This document shows positions 10,074 through 21,397 of a DNA stretch of 64,000 bases, piece after piece. Positions within the stretch are counted from its first letter, which is position 1, and every line of letters begins with the position of its first letter. Made by a program: the position numbers and the translations under genes. The notes under the pieces were generated by a model. That model was not told the origin of the DNA and searched no databases. It saw only the letters and a list, made by a program, of their open reading frames with translations. Origin of the DNA: Marsupella aquatica (lineage: Eukaryota; Marchantiophyta); the NCBI GenBank assembly GCA_973895155.1, contig OZ316897.1:16492001-16556000 (forward strand). The letters are read 5' to 3'.

Positions 10074-11944
10074 GTGAGTGGGCGGACGCATCCTTTTGTT
10101 ATTTGGTTTGGTTAGAGCAGATGGCTAGGAGACAGTTTTGAGGCGGGAAAATCGCATGTATTCACACCGCGATAGTGTGGTCCTGCAAGAGATTCAATTG
10201 GCTTTCTAGACTAGCGCAGGATTTTGCTAGAAATGTTTCGTAAATTTGTATTATAGATTGATTGGAGGCCTTATTTGAGTGACGTTTGTCGGATTCATTA
10301 GAGAGTACTGTACTTAACCCTAATCCGCTGAGGTTTTTAGAGCCTCCTTTTCTTAGAACTGTAATATTTCTTGGTTTTAAATTAAATCACGGTGACAGAA
10401 ATCATGGACACGAAATGTCACTTCTTCATGGATGTTTTCACTTAAAATGTTTCCTTTCACGTTGCGTTCTCGTAACGGGGATCACGTCTTGCCTTTCGAT
10501 TTGTGCGGACACATCTGTGATAGTCCTGTTAAATCATTGCTACAAAATACATGCAGCGGACTGAGCCTCGAGTGAGGGAAGTCCATCATTTCCAGTATTA
10601 TTTTTAGGTTTTGGGTTCTGGTATTAAGTAAGCAGAACGCTATATCCAGAGGAAATGCTTGTCAGATTCATAGCGGCAGTGCTTATGAAAAAGGGATCAA
10701 CTAATCAGTTCTCGGTCAAACTCTCCTCTCGATTTTGCGTATCGCATCCATCTCAAATCTCTAAACAAGCTGTTGGTTTTAGGGCTCTAACTTTCAACTA
10801 TGAGCTTCTGAAGATCCTTCAGCATGTCTCAGCATTCAATATATTGTGTAAATGAGGTTAGGTATCATACGAAAGCTATTATCTCCAGTACATAATACCT
10901 ACGAAAGCGGTAAGCCGTTCCAATGGAAGCCCTTTCTCTTGTTAATCAGCTTCGTGGGCAATCTTCGTTTGCCAAATCAGTTCAATCAGACAGAGATGCT
11001 CAGTAATCTGAAAACAGTTCAAAGAACCATTTTCTTGAAGCGCATGACAGCTACTGAAATTACAGAATCAGCATGCAATCTTCATATGCCAAATCAGTTC
11101 AAATCAGACAAACAGAGATGCTCAGTAATCTGAAAACAGTTCGAACAACCATTTTCTGGAAGCCCATGACAGCTACTGAAGTTACAGAATCAGCATCCAT
11201 ACTCAATTTCATGTTGCTCACGAATGTACATTAGGACGTTCCAGCGAGAATGATTGATTGTGTCACAATCATAGTGCCTGAGGAAGAGTGACGTCAACGA
11301 TTGAAAATGAAATGGAAATGCACAATTCGGTAGCCGAACTAACCCACTAAAAACACCAAGTCGAATGTGGGATTGTTTTGGAACCATAAGGCTCACGAGA
11401 GGGATGCCTTCCCTCCAGGAACAACCTTTTGTGCAAAGCTTCCTGAATATGAAACGAGTTTTGCACTGCGAATTGGTGCGGGAGCAAACACCTAGACAGT
11501 GGTTGTGAACACAAATGTAGAGCTAGAAATTACCTCCAGAGAGAAGCAATGAGCATGATTTTCTCAACAAGAATTGGGCACAGCGCTGTGATCTGGTGGG
11601 CCCGTCTAGGGTAGAGAAAATGTGCTGAAGTACCTTGAACGCTAAAGCAGGTGAACCCAACGTCCAATGTAGGACTCTTGTCGTTCTAGTTAGTCCTGGC
11701 CGAGGTTCAATGAAGTTTATAAACCATCAGCTAGTCCAAGGAAGACTTTTGCACCGTTCAGAGGATACACATTTTCCATGTAAGCTGGTAGTTTCTTAGG
11801 ACAGGTTGCATGTCGCTCCAGCGGTTCGATTTAAGCCTTTTCCCTTTACATCCAGATGCTCCTCGACATGATATCAATGAAGACCGAAGGACAATCCCAT
11901 GTCCGGAATGTGGGCACAGAATATTTGAAAAACCAAAATAGTGA
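10074..11944. other. intergenic with one tandem duplication
   Basis: No supported gene. The only structure seen is the 117-bp duplication at 10957-11191. Confidence 0.5.
10957..11191. repeat. two-copy tandem duplication, about 117 bp
   Basis: Both copies contain CAATCTTCRTWTGCCAAATC, GAGATGCTCAGTAATCTGAA and CATGACAGCTACTGAARTTA in the same order. They differ by a few substitutions and small indels. Confidence 0.8.
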
Positions 11945-13172
11945 TCAGTAGCTGCCACACCTTCGAACCCACACACCCTGCGTCCCCACACCTTCGCAAT
12001 TCTCATCAATCTGTACTGGCATTGCAAAACGAGCATAAAGTACAAGCACCAAACTCATCACGATCTGGTAGATCAGGAGTGGCACTATGTTTTTAAACTC
12101 CGCAGTACCCTGTCAATGGAGAAAGTAACTGTGCGCAGAGCAATACCCCTAGAAAGGAGCTTGAAGTAAGGCAACGAAGAGAGAAAATCTTATCAGGTAC
12201 CTTCTTCCCCTACACTGCAGACATCCGTTTTCATCGCAATCATTAGAGCTTCGCTGAATCTGTAGATATGATGGACATTTTTCTAGGCAGGCAGGGGGCC
12301 ATGAAGCCGCTGTGTACTCAGCTCCCTTCGCGGGATGATGACGCATAGAAGTGGACAAGTGCCTATGTCTAGACTACGAATGGGCTTTCTTACTTCGCAC
12401 CCAAACCTAGTTTCCAGTCGTCCTCCACTCTGTCGACAGCCAACCGTGTGGAAGTTCTCTCATCTCTAATCACAAAATTTCATGATGAACTACTCTGCAG
12501 AGGGACCAATGTGCAGGGAGAAACTTTTGCTTGACAAATGATAGCAGCGGTTGCAGAAAACCTGCAGGCGACGGAATGCACAATCACAGGCCAAACTCTG
12601 TTGAGCAACATGAACCACATTGACTTCACTCCATGTCAATGCACTTTTCGATCAGCCGGCAATCTAGGTCGAAATTATCAGTTTCGGTTCTTTGACCAAA
12701 ACCCATTGACCGCAGGCTAGATCTCCTCGACCCTTCATGATTCCATGACAAGCCCAGGCTGTGCACTGGGAGGAAAAGCAACGGACACATTATTGGAGAA
12801 AGGTGGGCAGTAATCTATCCTGCAGTACTCCATGGTGGCCTCCCCGAACTGTGAGCAGAAGTCGGCCCTACTATACGTCCACCCGCACCCGGCACTGACC
12901 TCGTCCTCCACTTCGTGACAGCAATTACTGTCCCAACTGAAATCCATCCCCGAGCATTTCCAGAGACGTTCTACGACTGAGGCGTAGTCAAAGCAGAGCG
13001 CATCGGCGACACTGGTGTAAAAGTAGAGCAGGCTCACCAGCACGGCGAACGCACACGCCCCAATCACCAGGCACCAAGTGAACCACGGCCGCCGATTCAG
13101 AATCATCTCTCTTGCAGTGGCCACAAAAGGAGCTACCGCGCTGCACACACAGAGGATCAACGGGTAATCCAT
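11945..13172 (-). CDS. candidate tetraspanin-like membrane protein gene (splicing uncertain)
   Basis: Three coding-looking blocks lie in order on the minus strand. The first (about 12740-13172) has two hydrophobic helices (LILCVCSAVAPFVATA and WCLVIGACAFAVLVSLLYFY) and then a cysteine-rich loop with CC and GCGW. The second (12201-12309, with acceptor-like and donor-like ends) adds more cysteines (CLEKC, CLQC). The third (11945-12109, after a ..TTGACAG acceptor) gives a helix (IVPLLIYQIVMSLVLVLYARF) and a short tail. Two helices, a large cysteine-rich loop and a last helix is the tetraspanin layout; in plants the cysteine pair just before the last helix is typical. The first helix was not found, and the splice phases I read do not join cleanly, so this could be a decayed gene or I have misplaced boundaries. 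Alternative: an unrelated multi-pass protein. Confidence 0.45.
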
Positions 13173-13880
13173 TCATACAATAATGGATTACTCAAGAACC
13201 ACACTTTCTCTCCGGGTCAGCTGCAGATCGAAAATGCGTCTCCCTACTACTCTACCAGCATCTCCAGTACAGCAGTAAACCCTGAATCCTTACAGTCAGA
13301 GAGAGCACGCGTCAATGGCCGATACGTAATCTGTCGATACATTTTGAAGCCGCAAACCTCTTTTGCAAAAAGGAGAAGAAGATGCGTTGAAGCGAGGTGA
13401 CGATGAAGAAAAGTAATTCTCTTGCACTTTCGTCGAGGGAAAGCCAGAAGCGTGTCCATCACGCAACAGACTACACCAGGAGTGAATGTCGAAAGGTGGT
13501 CGCTGTGAAATTAGTGGGAGCTGCATCTTGCCGCCGCGTCGGAACACTTACTGATGTAGCGAAAGACCCTCCCGAGATTCGATGACCGCATGAACCCCAC
13601 GCCGAGTCCCTGACCCATGGCAGACACGATGTCGATGAAAATTGGGGGAACGAGTCAAACTGGACAAGAATTCTGAGCTTTTTTCAAAGTAGCAAGTCTA
13701 TGTGGCGCATGTTCTTCCCCCACCGGTCCAACGATGAATTATTTTTTGGAGCAATCGGAATATCGAATGGTGGAGATCAAACGTGATGGTAGTGATTGCA
13801 TCAAAATGTGGATTCACGATGAAGGTGAGTTCTGGTGGAAGAAAGGAAAAAAACGTGGGTAGTGTGCTCAGAGAGTCACG
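13173..13880. other. intergenic, no gene seen
   Basis: Possible promoter region of the minus-strand tetraspanin-like gene, including sequence that might hold a missing first exon. I see no clear motif. Confidence 0.4.
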
Positions 13881-14025
13881 TAGGGGTCCATTTAGAGTAT
13901 CTCTGGTTGTTTAGGGGTCAATGAACTCCACACCCAAAATGTAGCCATCACCCCAAATTGTAGCCATCATTTGAAGGCCTAGAAACTAAAAAAGCCAATA
14001 CTCACAACGTGCTCAGTCTGGAAAG

Positions 14026-14152
14026 CACTTCTTTTGGGTTTGGTTTTGTCCCCTTGGGACCTGAGAATATATAAACTTTTTATAGAAAAGGACCAAAATA
14101 GAGTATAGAGTAAAGAGGGTCCAAATGAACAAAACCAAACATAAAAGAAGTG
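14026..14152. repeat. 127-bp hairpin (MITE-like) with 36-nt arms
   Basis: The left arm (14026-14061) begins CACTTCTTTTGGGTTTGGTT and the right arm (14117-14152) is its inverse with only a few mismatches, around a loop of about 55 nt. It could be a MITE; when transcribed it would fold into a stem usable for small RNAs. Confidence 0.7.
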
Positions 14153-14318
14153 AGCAATAGGGAACCCCTAAAAACCATAAAAACCAAGAAAAAGAAACTA
14201 CAACTAAGAAGTGAGCAATAGGGAACCTCTAAAAACCAAGAAAGAGTAACTAAAACTAATAAGTGAGCACTAGGGAACCCGTAAAAACCAAGAAAGAGGA
14301 ACTAAAACTAACCCAAAT
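14145..14318. repeat. minisatellite, three units of about 52-61 bp
   Basis: The word AAGTGAGCAATAGGGAACC recurs at about 14150, 14211 and 14263, each time followed by 'taaaaaccaagaaagag.aactaaaactaa'. The first unit has an extra 9 bp. The array grows out of the right arm of the 14026-14152 hairpin. Confidence 0.85.
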
Positions 14319-14444
14319 GGACCCGGGTCCTCATCATTCCTAGCAAATGCGACAAAAATCTAATGGTCCACATCAAGTGTCAAAACTAAATCAGCAAGTG
14401 GGATTGGAACGTCTTCTAGGGGAGCGAGCCGCTGCAGGGGCACA

Positions 14445-14970
14445 CTAGCACCCACTGTAAGAGATCAACGATAGATGGCCCGAGCTTGAGCACGTTGTAA
14501 GGTGACTGAAATGTGTTGGCGAAAGTGTGTGGTCAAAACAGATAGCGGGGGCCCGATGGGACCCATCCCAACCATGAACATCTCGGGCAGCTTGTTGAAG
14601 AAGCCCGTCAAACTGGTGATGAAGACGCCCGAATATCTCAAGAGCAAGGGGGAGGAAGCTATCAGATGAAGCTCGTGCAACATATATTGGCCTCCTTGTT
14701 GTTGCCGCACGTGGCGCTGTTGCCCCTGTTGTTGTTGTCACTGTCCCAATGATGTCTTGGCGCAGCTAGTGGGTTTGCCACCACTACGTCTGCCAAAGTA
14801 CGTTCACCCTCACGGACCATGGTAAAATCCACCTGTAACCGTTGTGATGGAGGACAAGGTAACTCGAGTACCACAGATGAGGAATGACTGGATACTCGAG
14901 TTACTCGCCTGAAGCCATCCTCTTGTGCCCTTCCCTCTGGAAGAAGGAACCCAAGCTCGGTCCGTGTCAA
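14445..14970 (-). pseudogene. remnant of a LINE-type reverse transcriptase ORF, 3' end
   Basis: In different minus-strand frames the translation shows GERTLADVVVANPL, SDSFLPLALEIFGRLH and FRQHISVTLQRAQARAI. These resemble the C-terminal tail found after the reverse transcriptase domain in a group of plant and animal non-LTR elements (pattern '..ADVVVADP..', '..FLPLAVE.FG..H..', '..FRQR.S.ALQRAQA.AI'). At least one frameshift separates the first two parts from the last. No catalytic domain is left. The assignment rests on motif memory, with moderate confidence. Confidence 0.5.
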
Positions 14971-15082
14971 GTGCCTCGGAGAGGATGCTTGGGACCTCTT
15001 TGTTTGTTCTTTTGTACTCTGTTTGGCCCTTTTTTGTAAACAGTTTATATATTTTTTTACTTACTTCTTTCACCTCTATACT

Positions 15083-15162
15083 CTCCAAAGTGACATTTTG
15101 TCATACCTAGGTTCAAAATCTCTAAAGTGACATTTTGTCATACCTTGGTTCAAAATCTCCTT
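15083..15162. repeat. two-copy tandem duplication, about 40 bp
   Basis: CTCYAAAGTGACATTTTGTC followed by ATACCTWGGTTCAAAAT occurs twice back to back. Confidence 0.85.
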
Positions 15163-15397
15163 ACCCAGGCTCTTGCGGTGAAATATCTAATGTAGATGTG
15201 GATAGAGTACTCACACACCTAATGTAGGTTGTTTTTCGTCTTGAAAACAAATGTGGATGGATTGACCACTCCGATCATTTCCCATCAAAGTAGATAGCAA
15301 CCTGCCTCTCGAGTCACATTGATAAGTTGATTGGGATTCAAAATGAAGATTGCCAGAACTATAGGCGGGACCATCCAAGACTGTTTGTAAACCAATA

Positions 15398-15420
15398 GGG
15401 CGTCTCAAACTAGGCGTCCC
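15398..15420 (+). repeat. left terminal inverted repeat of the Harbinger element
   Basis: GGGCGTCTCAAACTAGGCGT followed by CCC; the inverted partner is at 25116-25138, where the base after GCGT differs. Confidence 0.9.
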
Positions 15421-16460
15421 GCGGAACTTTTCAGCAACCAGAAATCCACAGCGAGCACTGCAACCGCAAAATAGTCGGTGCCCAAAATTGGTGACCACAA
15501 GTAACCCGCCCGTTCATGTTACCACAACCGGAAGTTGACTAAAGCCGGGTTACGTGAGGCGTTTAGGATACGTTATGACGGGTTTAGGTTACACTTTGTT
15601 CCGCCTTGGAGTTCGACGTTGCTTGTGACACTGTGACTTTGCGTGTGAGAAAGACCTTCGACATTTTGAATGTGATTGTGCACCTTGCATGGTGTCCATT
15701 GAGGAATGTGATCGAATGTGCATACTTTGAGAGCCTCCATCGACGTTCAACATTCGTCCCAAGCTCCAAGTCTCACTTGAAGTGAAAAGTCTTGAGATGC
15801 ACATTGAAAGATTGACTTTTGTGGATGCTGGAATTCCAAGGACACATACTCAAAGCTCTATCAAACCAAAGTCCTCTTCCGGGAAACAACAGAGTGCAAA
15901 GAAAATTCTTGCAGCCCTTGTGCTGTAGTTGAAGAATGCAGATTTAGAGGACTTTGAATAGGGAAAGTTAGTCTACTTGCTTTGGACAACAATAATCTAC
16001 TGGGTTATTACATGAGAATTACATTTATTTTGCACTTATGCTTGTGAAAGACTATGCATGACGATTGTTGCATTGTCTTCATAGCTTAATCTGTATATGC
16101 ATTGACTTCCTTCATCACTTCTTGACAACTATTAGGCTCAAAAATGCCTCAATTTTCTGAGAGGCAGAGAGGGTTGAGACAAGTAAGGCAACGCCTCAAA
16201 TTTCCATTGCTGTATAGAGTTCTAACGGTCCTAAAGATACTGGATGTGTGGACCTTGACCTCGAACGATTCTCGGACTTTGACAGGGACAACTTCAGTAC
16301 TGACATTGAGTCCGACTTGGCTCTGGATAGCTCATCTAATGATGAGAAAGGAAAAGAGGAGTCCGACTCTGATGAGAATCCAACCGACCTTTTAGAGCTG
16401 TACTTTGTGATGTACAATACTCGTTATTTTATTGATCGTCATGTCAACCTTAAATCTAAA

Positions 16461-17097
16461 GACCCTGGGCCCCCACTCCCAATAGAAAATCTCTACCCCC
16501 TATGAATGGACCCCCCTCTAGTACCCCTTGTTATTATTTTTGAAACAATAAAAATTTGTCTTGTTATTTAGAAAAAAACACATTTTGACAATACTTAATA
16601 TCCTTGAGATAATTATAAAATCCAGATTTGAGGAATTTTATATAGGCTTCATTAGTTACATTTTCTTTGTTCAAAGATCTTCCCTCCCTCAGATCCAATG
16701 GGCAGGGATTTGCCTCATGTGTTTCCTCATAGGGCAGTTCAAAAAACCCACCCTAAACCCCTCAACATACCCTGTACCCTAAGCCCCACAACCCCGCCCA
16801 CAACTTACAATGGCATACCAAAACTAAGGCACAGACACATGTACCTATTAGATGATGCCACGTGTACCACTAAGATGATGCCGTGTGGCAAAGATGATTA
16901 TATACCCGCTTCCCAAAAACAAATGGGAGCGGAATATCAAGTGCCCTTCCTTATTTGGAAAGTGACATTTATATAAAAGAGTGGCCGGGTTGCTTAGTTA
17001 CAAGCCAATTCTACAAATTACTTTAATATGAATTAAATCAACCCTTGAATCTTTCTCACGTCCAACTCATTTTACCTAAGAGTGGGGGCCCAGGGTC
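16461..17097. mobile_element. 637-bp TIR element nested in the transposase
   Basis: Perfect 18-bp inverted ends, GACCCTGGGCCCCCACTC, at 16461-16478 and 17080-17097. TAAA flanks both sides (16457-16460 and 17098-17101). Excision restores the transposase frame across lysine-glutamate. The interior is AT-rich with no coding capacity seen; two near-copies of 'gatgatgccrYGTG' lie near 16850-16885. I cannot place the superfamily from ends and a 4-bp duplication alone. Confidence 0.85.
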
Positions 17098-17580
17098 TAA
17101 AGAATTTGCACAACAATTCTTCCATTGCTTGGCCGATCCTTTGTTTAGGCAGCTCACTAGGATGGACAAGTCTTCTTTTTATCACCTTCTTACCCTCATT
17201 GAAGGACACCCCGTCTTCCAGAATCAGTCCAATTGTGAGCAAGCACCTATAGAGGCACAATTAGCGGTATTCTTGGACCGGCTTGGTCATGATGGGAATG
17301 GTGCATGCTTAAATCATATGATACCCACTTGGGGTGTGAGTTGTGGTTCAATTACAAGTAAACTACTCTAAATGTTGCTTTCTAGCTTTGGAGAGCATTT
17401 TGAAAGACTACATCAAATGGCCTACCAGAAAAGAATGGGAAGTGAGTTTAGAGGCATTTGGAAGATTGGGATTTTGAGGCTGTATTGCTCTCATTGATGG
17501 ATCCCTTTGTCCTCTATCACAATGCCGTGCCCTGCATGGAGAGTGTTACTATGTTCATAAGAGTCGGTAGTCCATCAATG

Positions 17581-17905
17581 GGTATAACCACCATGCCAGG
17601 AAACAGTAAAAAGGAAACAACAAAGAGTAAACAGTAAACAGCAAATGGATGAGAATTTTTTGAAAAAATTTTGATTTTGATTTTTTTGATTTTTTTTTTT
17701 TGGTTTGTATTTTTGACCTTTTTTTACTAGCGCCCAAAGCTAGTAATAGTAGCGCCTGGCGCTAGCCAAAAATGATTGTTTTTAAAAATATTTTGAAACT
17801 TGAGTTTTAATGAGAAATTTGTTATATCTCATTTTTGCTCATAACAGTAAATTTTTCTCATAACAAGAAATCATTTTCCTATTTCCTGGCACGGTGTAAA
17901 GCCTC
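17581..17905. mobile_element. 325-bp Mutator-like MITE nested in the transposase
   Basis: Flanked by exact 10-bp copies of TCCATCAATG (17571-17580 and 17906-17915). The ends are imperfect inverted repeats sharing CCRTGCCAGGAAAYAG. A 9-11 bp duplication is the signature of Mutator-like elements. The interior has T-rich and A-rich runs and a palindrome around TAGCGCCTGGCGCTA (about 17745-17759); no gene. Confidence 0.85.
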
Positions 17906-18678
17906 TCCATCAATGTGCAAGTGGTCTGTGACCACCACAGGAAGATTATATTTGCATTATCAGGTAACAATAATCCATTTGAATTATTTTGTGGAATTCA
18001 GCAGAACATTGTATGCTCTGTTATTGACTTTGGGATGTTACTGCTCTTTTGCAGGAATGACTGGATCATGCTCTGATCTAACTTGTGTGCGGAAGTCCCC
18101 ATTGTTACCCTTTTTGACTGATGTGAGAAGAAATGAACTATTTGAAGCATACCAGTACATTTTAGGTGATTCGGGTTATCAGGCCCTTCCACACATGGTG
18201 TCTGCATTCAAGAGGACAGACATGGTACCAGATAAAGAGAATTTCAATATGTACGTGTGTGGCCAAATGCAGGGTAACCAATGAGCAGTGTATTGGTGTT
18301 CTGAAGTGTGACGCCGCCAGCACGGCTGGTAATGAGTAATCCGGCCTAATCCGTGCTGAGCACACACGCCACGGACTTAGGAGTCCGTAGTTATTAGCAT
18401 AGCGACACTAAAATAGTTAGTAATCATCCCGGTAATCATGAATAGGACAAGATTAGTCAATTAAGAGCATTCACACTCGGGCTGGTGGCAGAGCACCAAC
18501 CGTACCGCCGGGTTACAAGCGCGTTATGGATGTCTACCTCGGGTCCGTATAACGGATTGAGAAGCTGCTCTCTAACCCGCCTTGATTCAGACCTGCAAAG
18601 TGGCCGGTACACTATAAGCGTGACAAGCTCGGCCTATCAGAAAAGGGCAAGGGCCGATCGACCAACGTCCCACCAGGG

Positions 18679-18687
18679 TATAAAAGG
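18679..18687 (+). promoter_or_regulatory. TATA box of the nested element
   Basis: TATAAAAGG about 370 bp from the element start and about 190 bp before the first coding-looking sequence on the same strand. Confidence 0.55.
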
Positions 18688-18869
18688 AAAGCCATTCCCT
18701 TGCTTAGTATTGATACTTCACTCCTTGTGCCAACTTTGATCCCAGCTCGTCCGCTCCTTCCTTAGCTGTCCACCACACCTCACCATATGTCTGTCACAAT
18801 TATGTCTAGTTTGGCCATTTGCTTTTTGGCTTCAATTTCTGTCCATTGGTAATCATCTAGCAAAAACGC

Positions 18870-21397
18870 TTGCCAAATTCAACCCGCATAGGTACAAAGC
18901 TGAAAAAGAGTATGAACAACTCATCTGTTTGGCCGGGCGCTCTCACTACAACTTACAACGACCTCAATCGGGACCTCAATCTTCCCTTTCAGAGCAAATT
19001 ATGTCAAGATGACGAGATCGCCAAATTCTTCTTCGACGGTTCAAAGTACCTCGGCTTTGGAGAAGCACTCCTTTGACTCCCGGACAAAGTCTTCACAATC
19101 CCGGGCATGGTGGACTTGCAGCATCGTCACTTCAACCATATACCCGCCAAAGTTTAGTCCTTCCTTGACTATCAAGTTGGTAGCCCGAATCTGGGCAAGT
19201 CGTCAATCCTAGCATCACTTAGCTTCCCCTCCGATCTTCTAAACCCTATGGTGCCGCCTCCAACTACACCCACGGCCGACGCATCAGCACCATCACAACC
19301 ACCGCCTTGGCCTCATTCAAGCCGCTCTCCACCACTAGCAGCACCACCGGTTTGGGTACGATCCGTGGTGAATGCGGTAAACATCAGCTCAGAGGACGAA
19401 GAGGCTCATCCTCCTGTTGTTCGGAGGCCACCGGGGGCACACCGACACGGGCCGGGTGACGCATTGCCGCCCGCAAAAGCCCCGACCCGAGATGTGGTCC
19501 CGATAGACAACACAGTGACCGTTGCAGCCCCGACACCAGTTCTATCAGCAGTCGCGCTGCCCCTACCAGATAGGGAGGACGATGTCCCCTTCTATGAGCC
19601 ATCTCGGGAACAACTTTTGGGGAAGGAAGAGGAAGGACCCGACTATAGTATCCGGTTTACCCGTGGCCACCGTCATCATATTGGCCAAGTTGACCATGCA
19701 TTGCACGGGGGAGAATGTTCACAAGAACATCCTCCATCCAAAGCATGCAACATACTTGAAGACCCAGGGGTTCGAACACCTCGCCGTCCTCCCCTGGAAC
19801 ACTTGCAGGTACTATGGGCAAGACATGACAGAGTTCATCCAAAACTTTGACGAGGCCCGCCAACAAACCCGTGCACACGGATGGGTAATGCCTTAGAATG
19901 AGGAGTGGCCTACCCGAGGGTCGAAACCCGGTGGAGTCACAAGCCCCAGGGGGCAAGGGAGAAAAATACCAATCCTTGAGCTTCCCACCCGAGGGTTCAG
20001 TGGACAACGGCTTCCTGATGAGAACATGCCTCATCCCGAAGATTGCAAAGCGGTCGGAGTTCCAGCGGTACGCCCTCCACATGATGGAGCCATGGGGAGA
20101 AATATCAACAGCATAGGTGATCCAGGTTGAGAACTATCAACCTAGAAAGTGGGCTTCCTTCTTTGTCAAGAAGTTCCACGAGGAAATGGAGCGACGAAGA
20201 AAGACCTTGTACCTCGGGGGGAAGGTGTACCTTGCAAGCCACATTGAGATTATTATTGAGTGGTACGCCCATTTTGATCGACAAACTTTTCCGCAGCTCA
20301 CCCCACCCCGGTGGGTCTTTCTGGTGCTGGAACGACGGCCGTAGCCTGAAGCCCAAACTCCAGCACTAGTAGTGCCCACCCTGGCCCCACCACCAGCCAT
20401 TGAGACACCCTCCCCGGTGCCAGACTTGGCGGTGATTGCAACCCTAGATAGCCAAAACCAGGCTTGCACAGTGACCGTTGAGCGGGAGGAAGCCGGCCCC
20501 GAGCCCGAGGCCATTAGTCAAGAGGGAATCGTAGTACCAGCCGCACCAATGCTAGAAGACCCTTTAGCTGGGAGCCTCGCCCCCTCTAACCGTCCTGCCT
20601 CTAGGCTGGATGTAACAACTTCGGCCTCCCCCCAAGTAGAGGTCTGCCCTTGCCCAAACCCGAGTGGGCACAGCTTGGTGAACCCGGAACTCTTCACACC
20701 GGGCACATATTTGAACGGGTTTCCAGGGACTTCTCCCAACAAATTAGCCGAGAGATGGGGGAGTTCATGGCCCGCAAGGTAGCCTACTTCTTTAGCCAGG
20801 AGCTGGTGCCAACGGTGAAAGCGGGACGGGCACAGGCTGAAGCCACAACAAAGATTGGGCGGTACCGGGTTGAGACCGCCCGACTCTTAGGCAAAACATA
20901 TGGCACACCGAGATACTGAGCTGCAACTTCTCCATCCTTAGCTAGCGACGGCCCTCGCCCAAGTCACCGATACCGAGGCCAAGTTAACCTTGGCCAAGCA
21001 AGCTGGGGCCAGGAAGGACGCTGAGATCTCACGACTCTGGGCCCAGATTGACAGTTTGAAGGGGCAAGCTGTAATTTGGCAGAAGGACATAGAGGAGGCC
21101 GATGCTCGGGCCCAACAAGATACCGCCGAGGTGGACGCCTTGAAAGCAGAGGTGGCACAGCTCTAACAAGAAGCCGCTAAACAAGACCAACTGGTGGCCA
21201 AGCTGACAAGCGACGGTCAACAGTTGGAAGAGGCGTGCCAGGAGGCCGTAGAGGAGACAAATGCGATGAAGAGAGAGAATGATTCTCTCATGGACCAGGT
21301 CCAGATCCTCAAGCAAGACGTTGACCGGCTGAGGAGGCAGCAGGATGGTCAATCCAAGTCCCACTCGGGCGCATCTAACAAGCGAGCCAGACACTAA
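18870..21397 (+). pseudogene. decayed gene of the nested element: proline-rich and coiled-coil protein
   Basis: Coding signal moves between frames. N-terminal part (18870-19260): pieces such as AEKEYEQLI and FFFDGSKYLGFGEALL. Then a proline/alanine-rich linker (19248-19600) with a short acidic patch (SSEDEEAH). Then a globular-looking part (about 19640-20340: YLKTQGFEHLAVLPWN, QVENYQPRKWASFFVKKF, TLYLGGKVYLASHIEIIIEW). A second proline-rich linker follows to about 20640, then a long heptad-rich coiled coil (20650-21397) ending in a basic KRARH tail, with one in-frame TAA at 21164. Overall about 800 residues before decay. No zinc knuckle or polymerase motif was seen. The layout loosely recalls gag-like plant transposon proteins with C-terminal coiled coils; I do not recognise the family. 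Confidence 0.6.

Larger units (their letters stand above)
13884..14324. mobile_element. possible short DNA transposon with a GGGTCCATTT terminal repeat
   Basis: GGGTCCATTTAGAG near 13884 is mirrored by an inverted AAATGGACCC at about 14315-14324. No convincing target duplication was found. The interior holds a near-perfect hairpin and a minisatellite, listed separately. Confidence 0.35.

Noticed and set aside
18307-18850. A 5' LTR with TATA box and a primer-binding-site-like TTGGTAATCATC near 18848
   Set aside because: The right end of the element (about 21750-22294) shows no matching direct repeat by eye, so I did not annotate LTRs.
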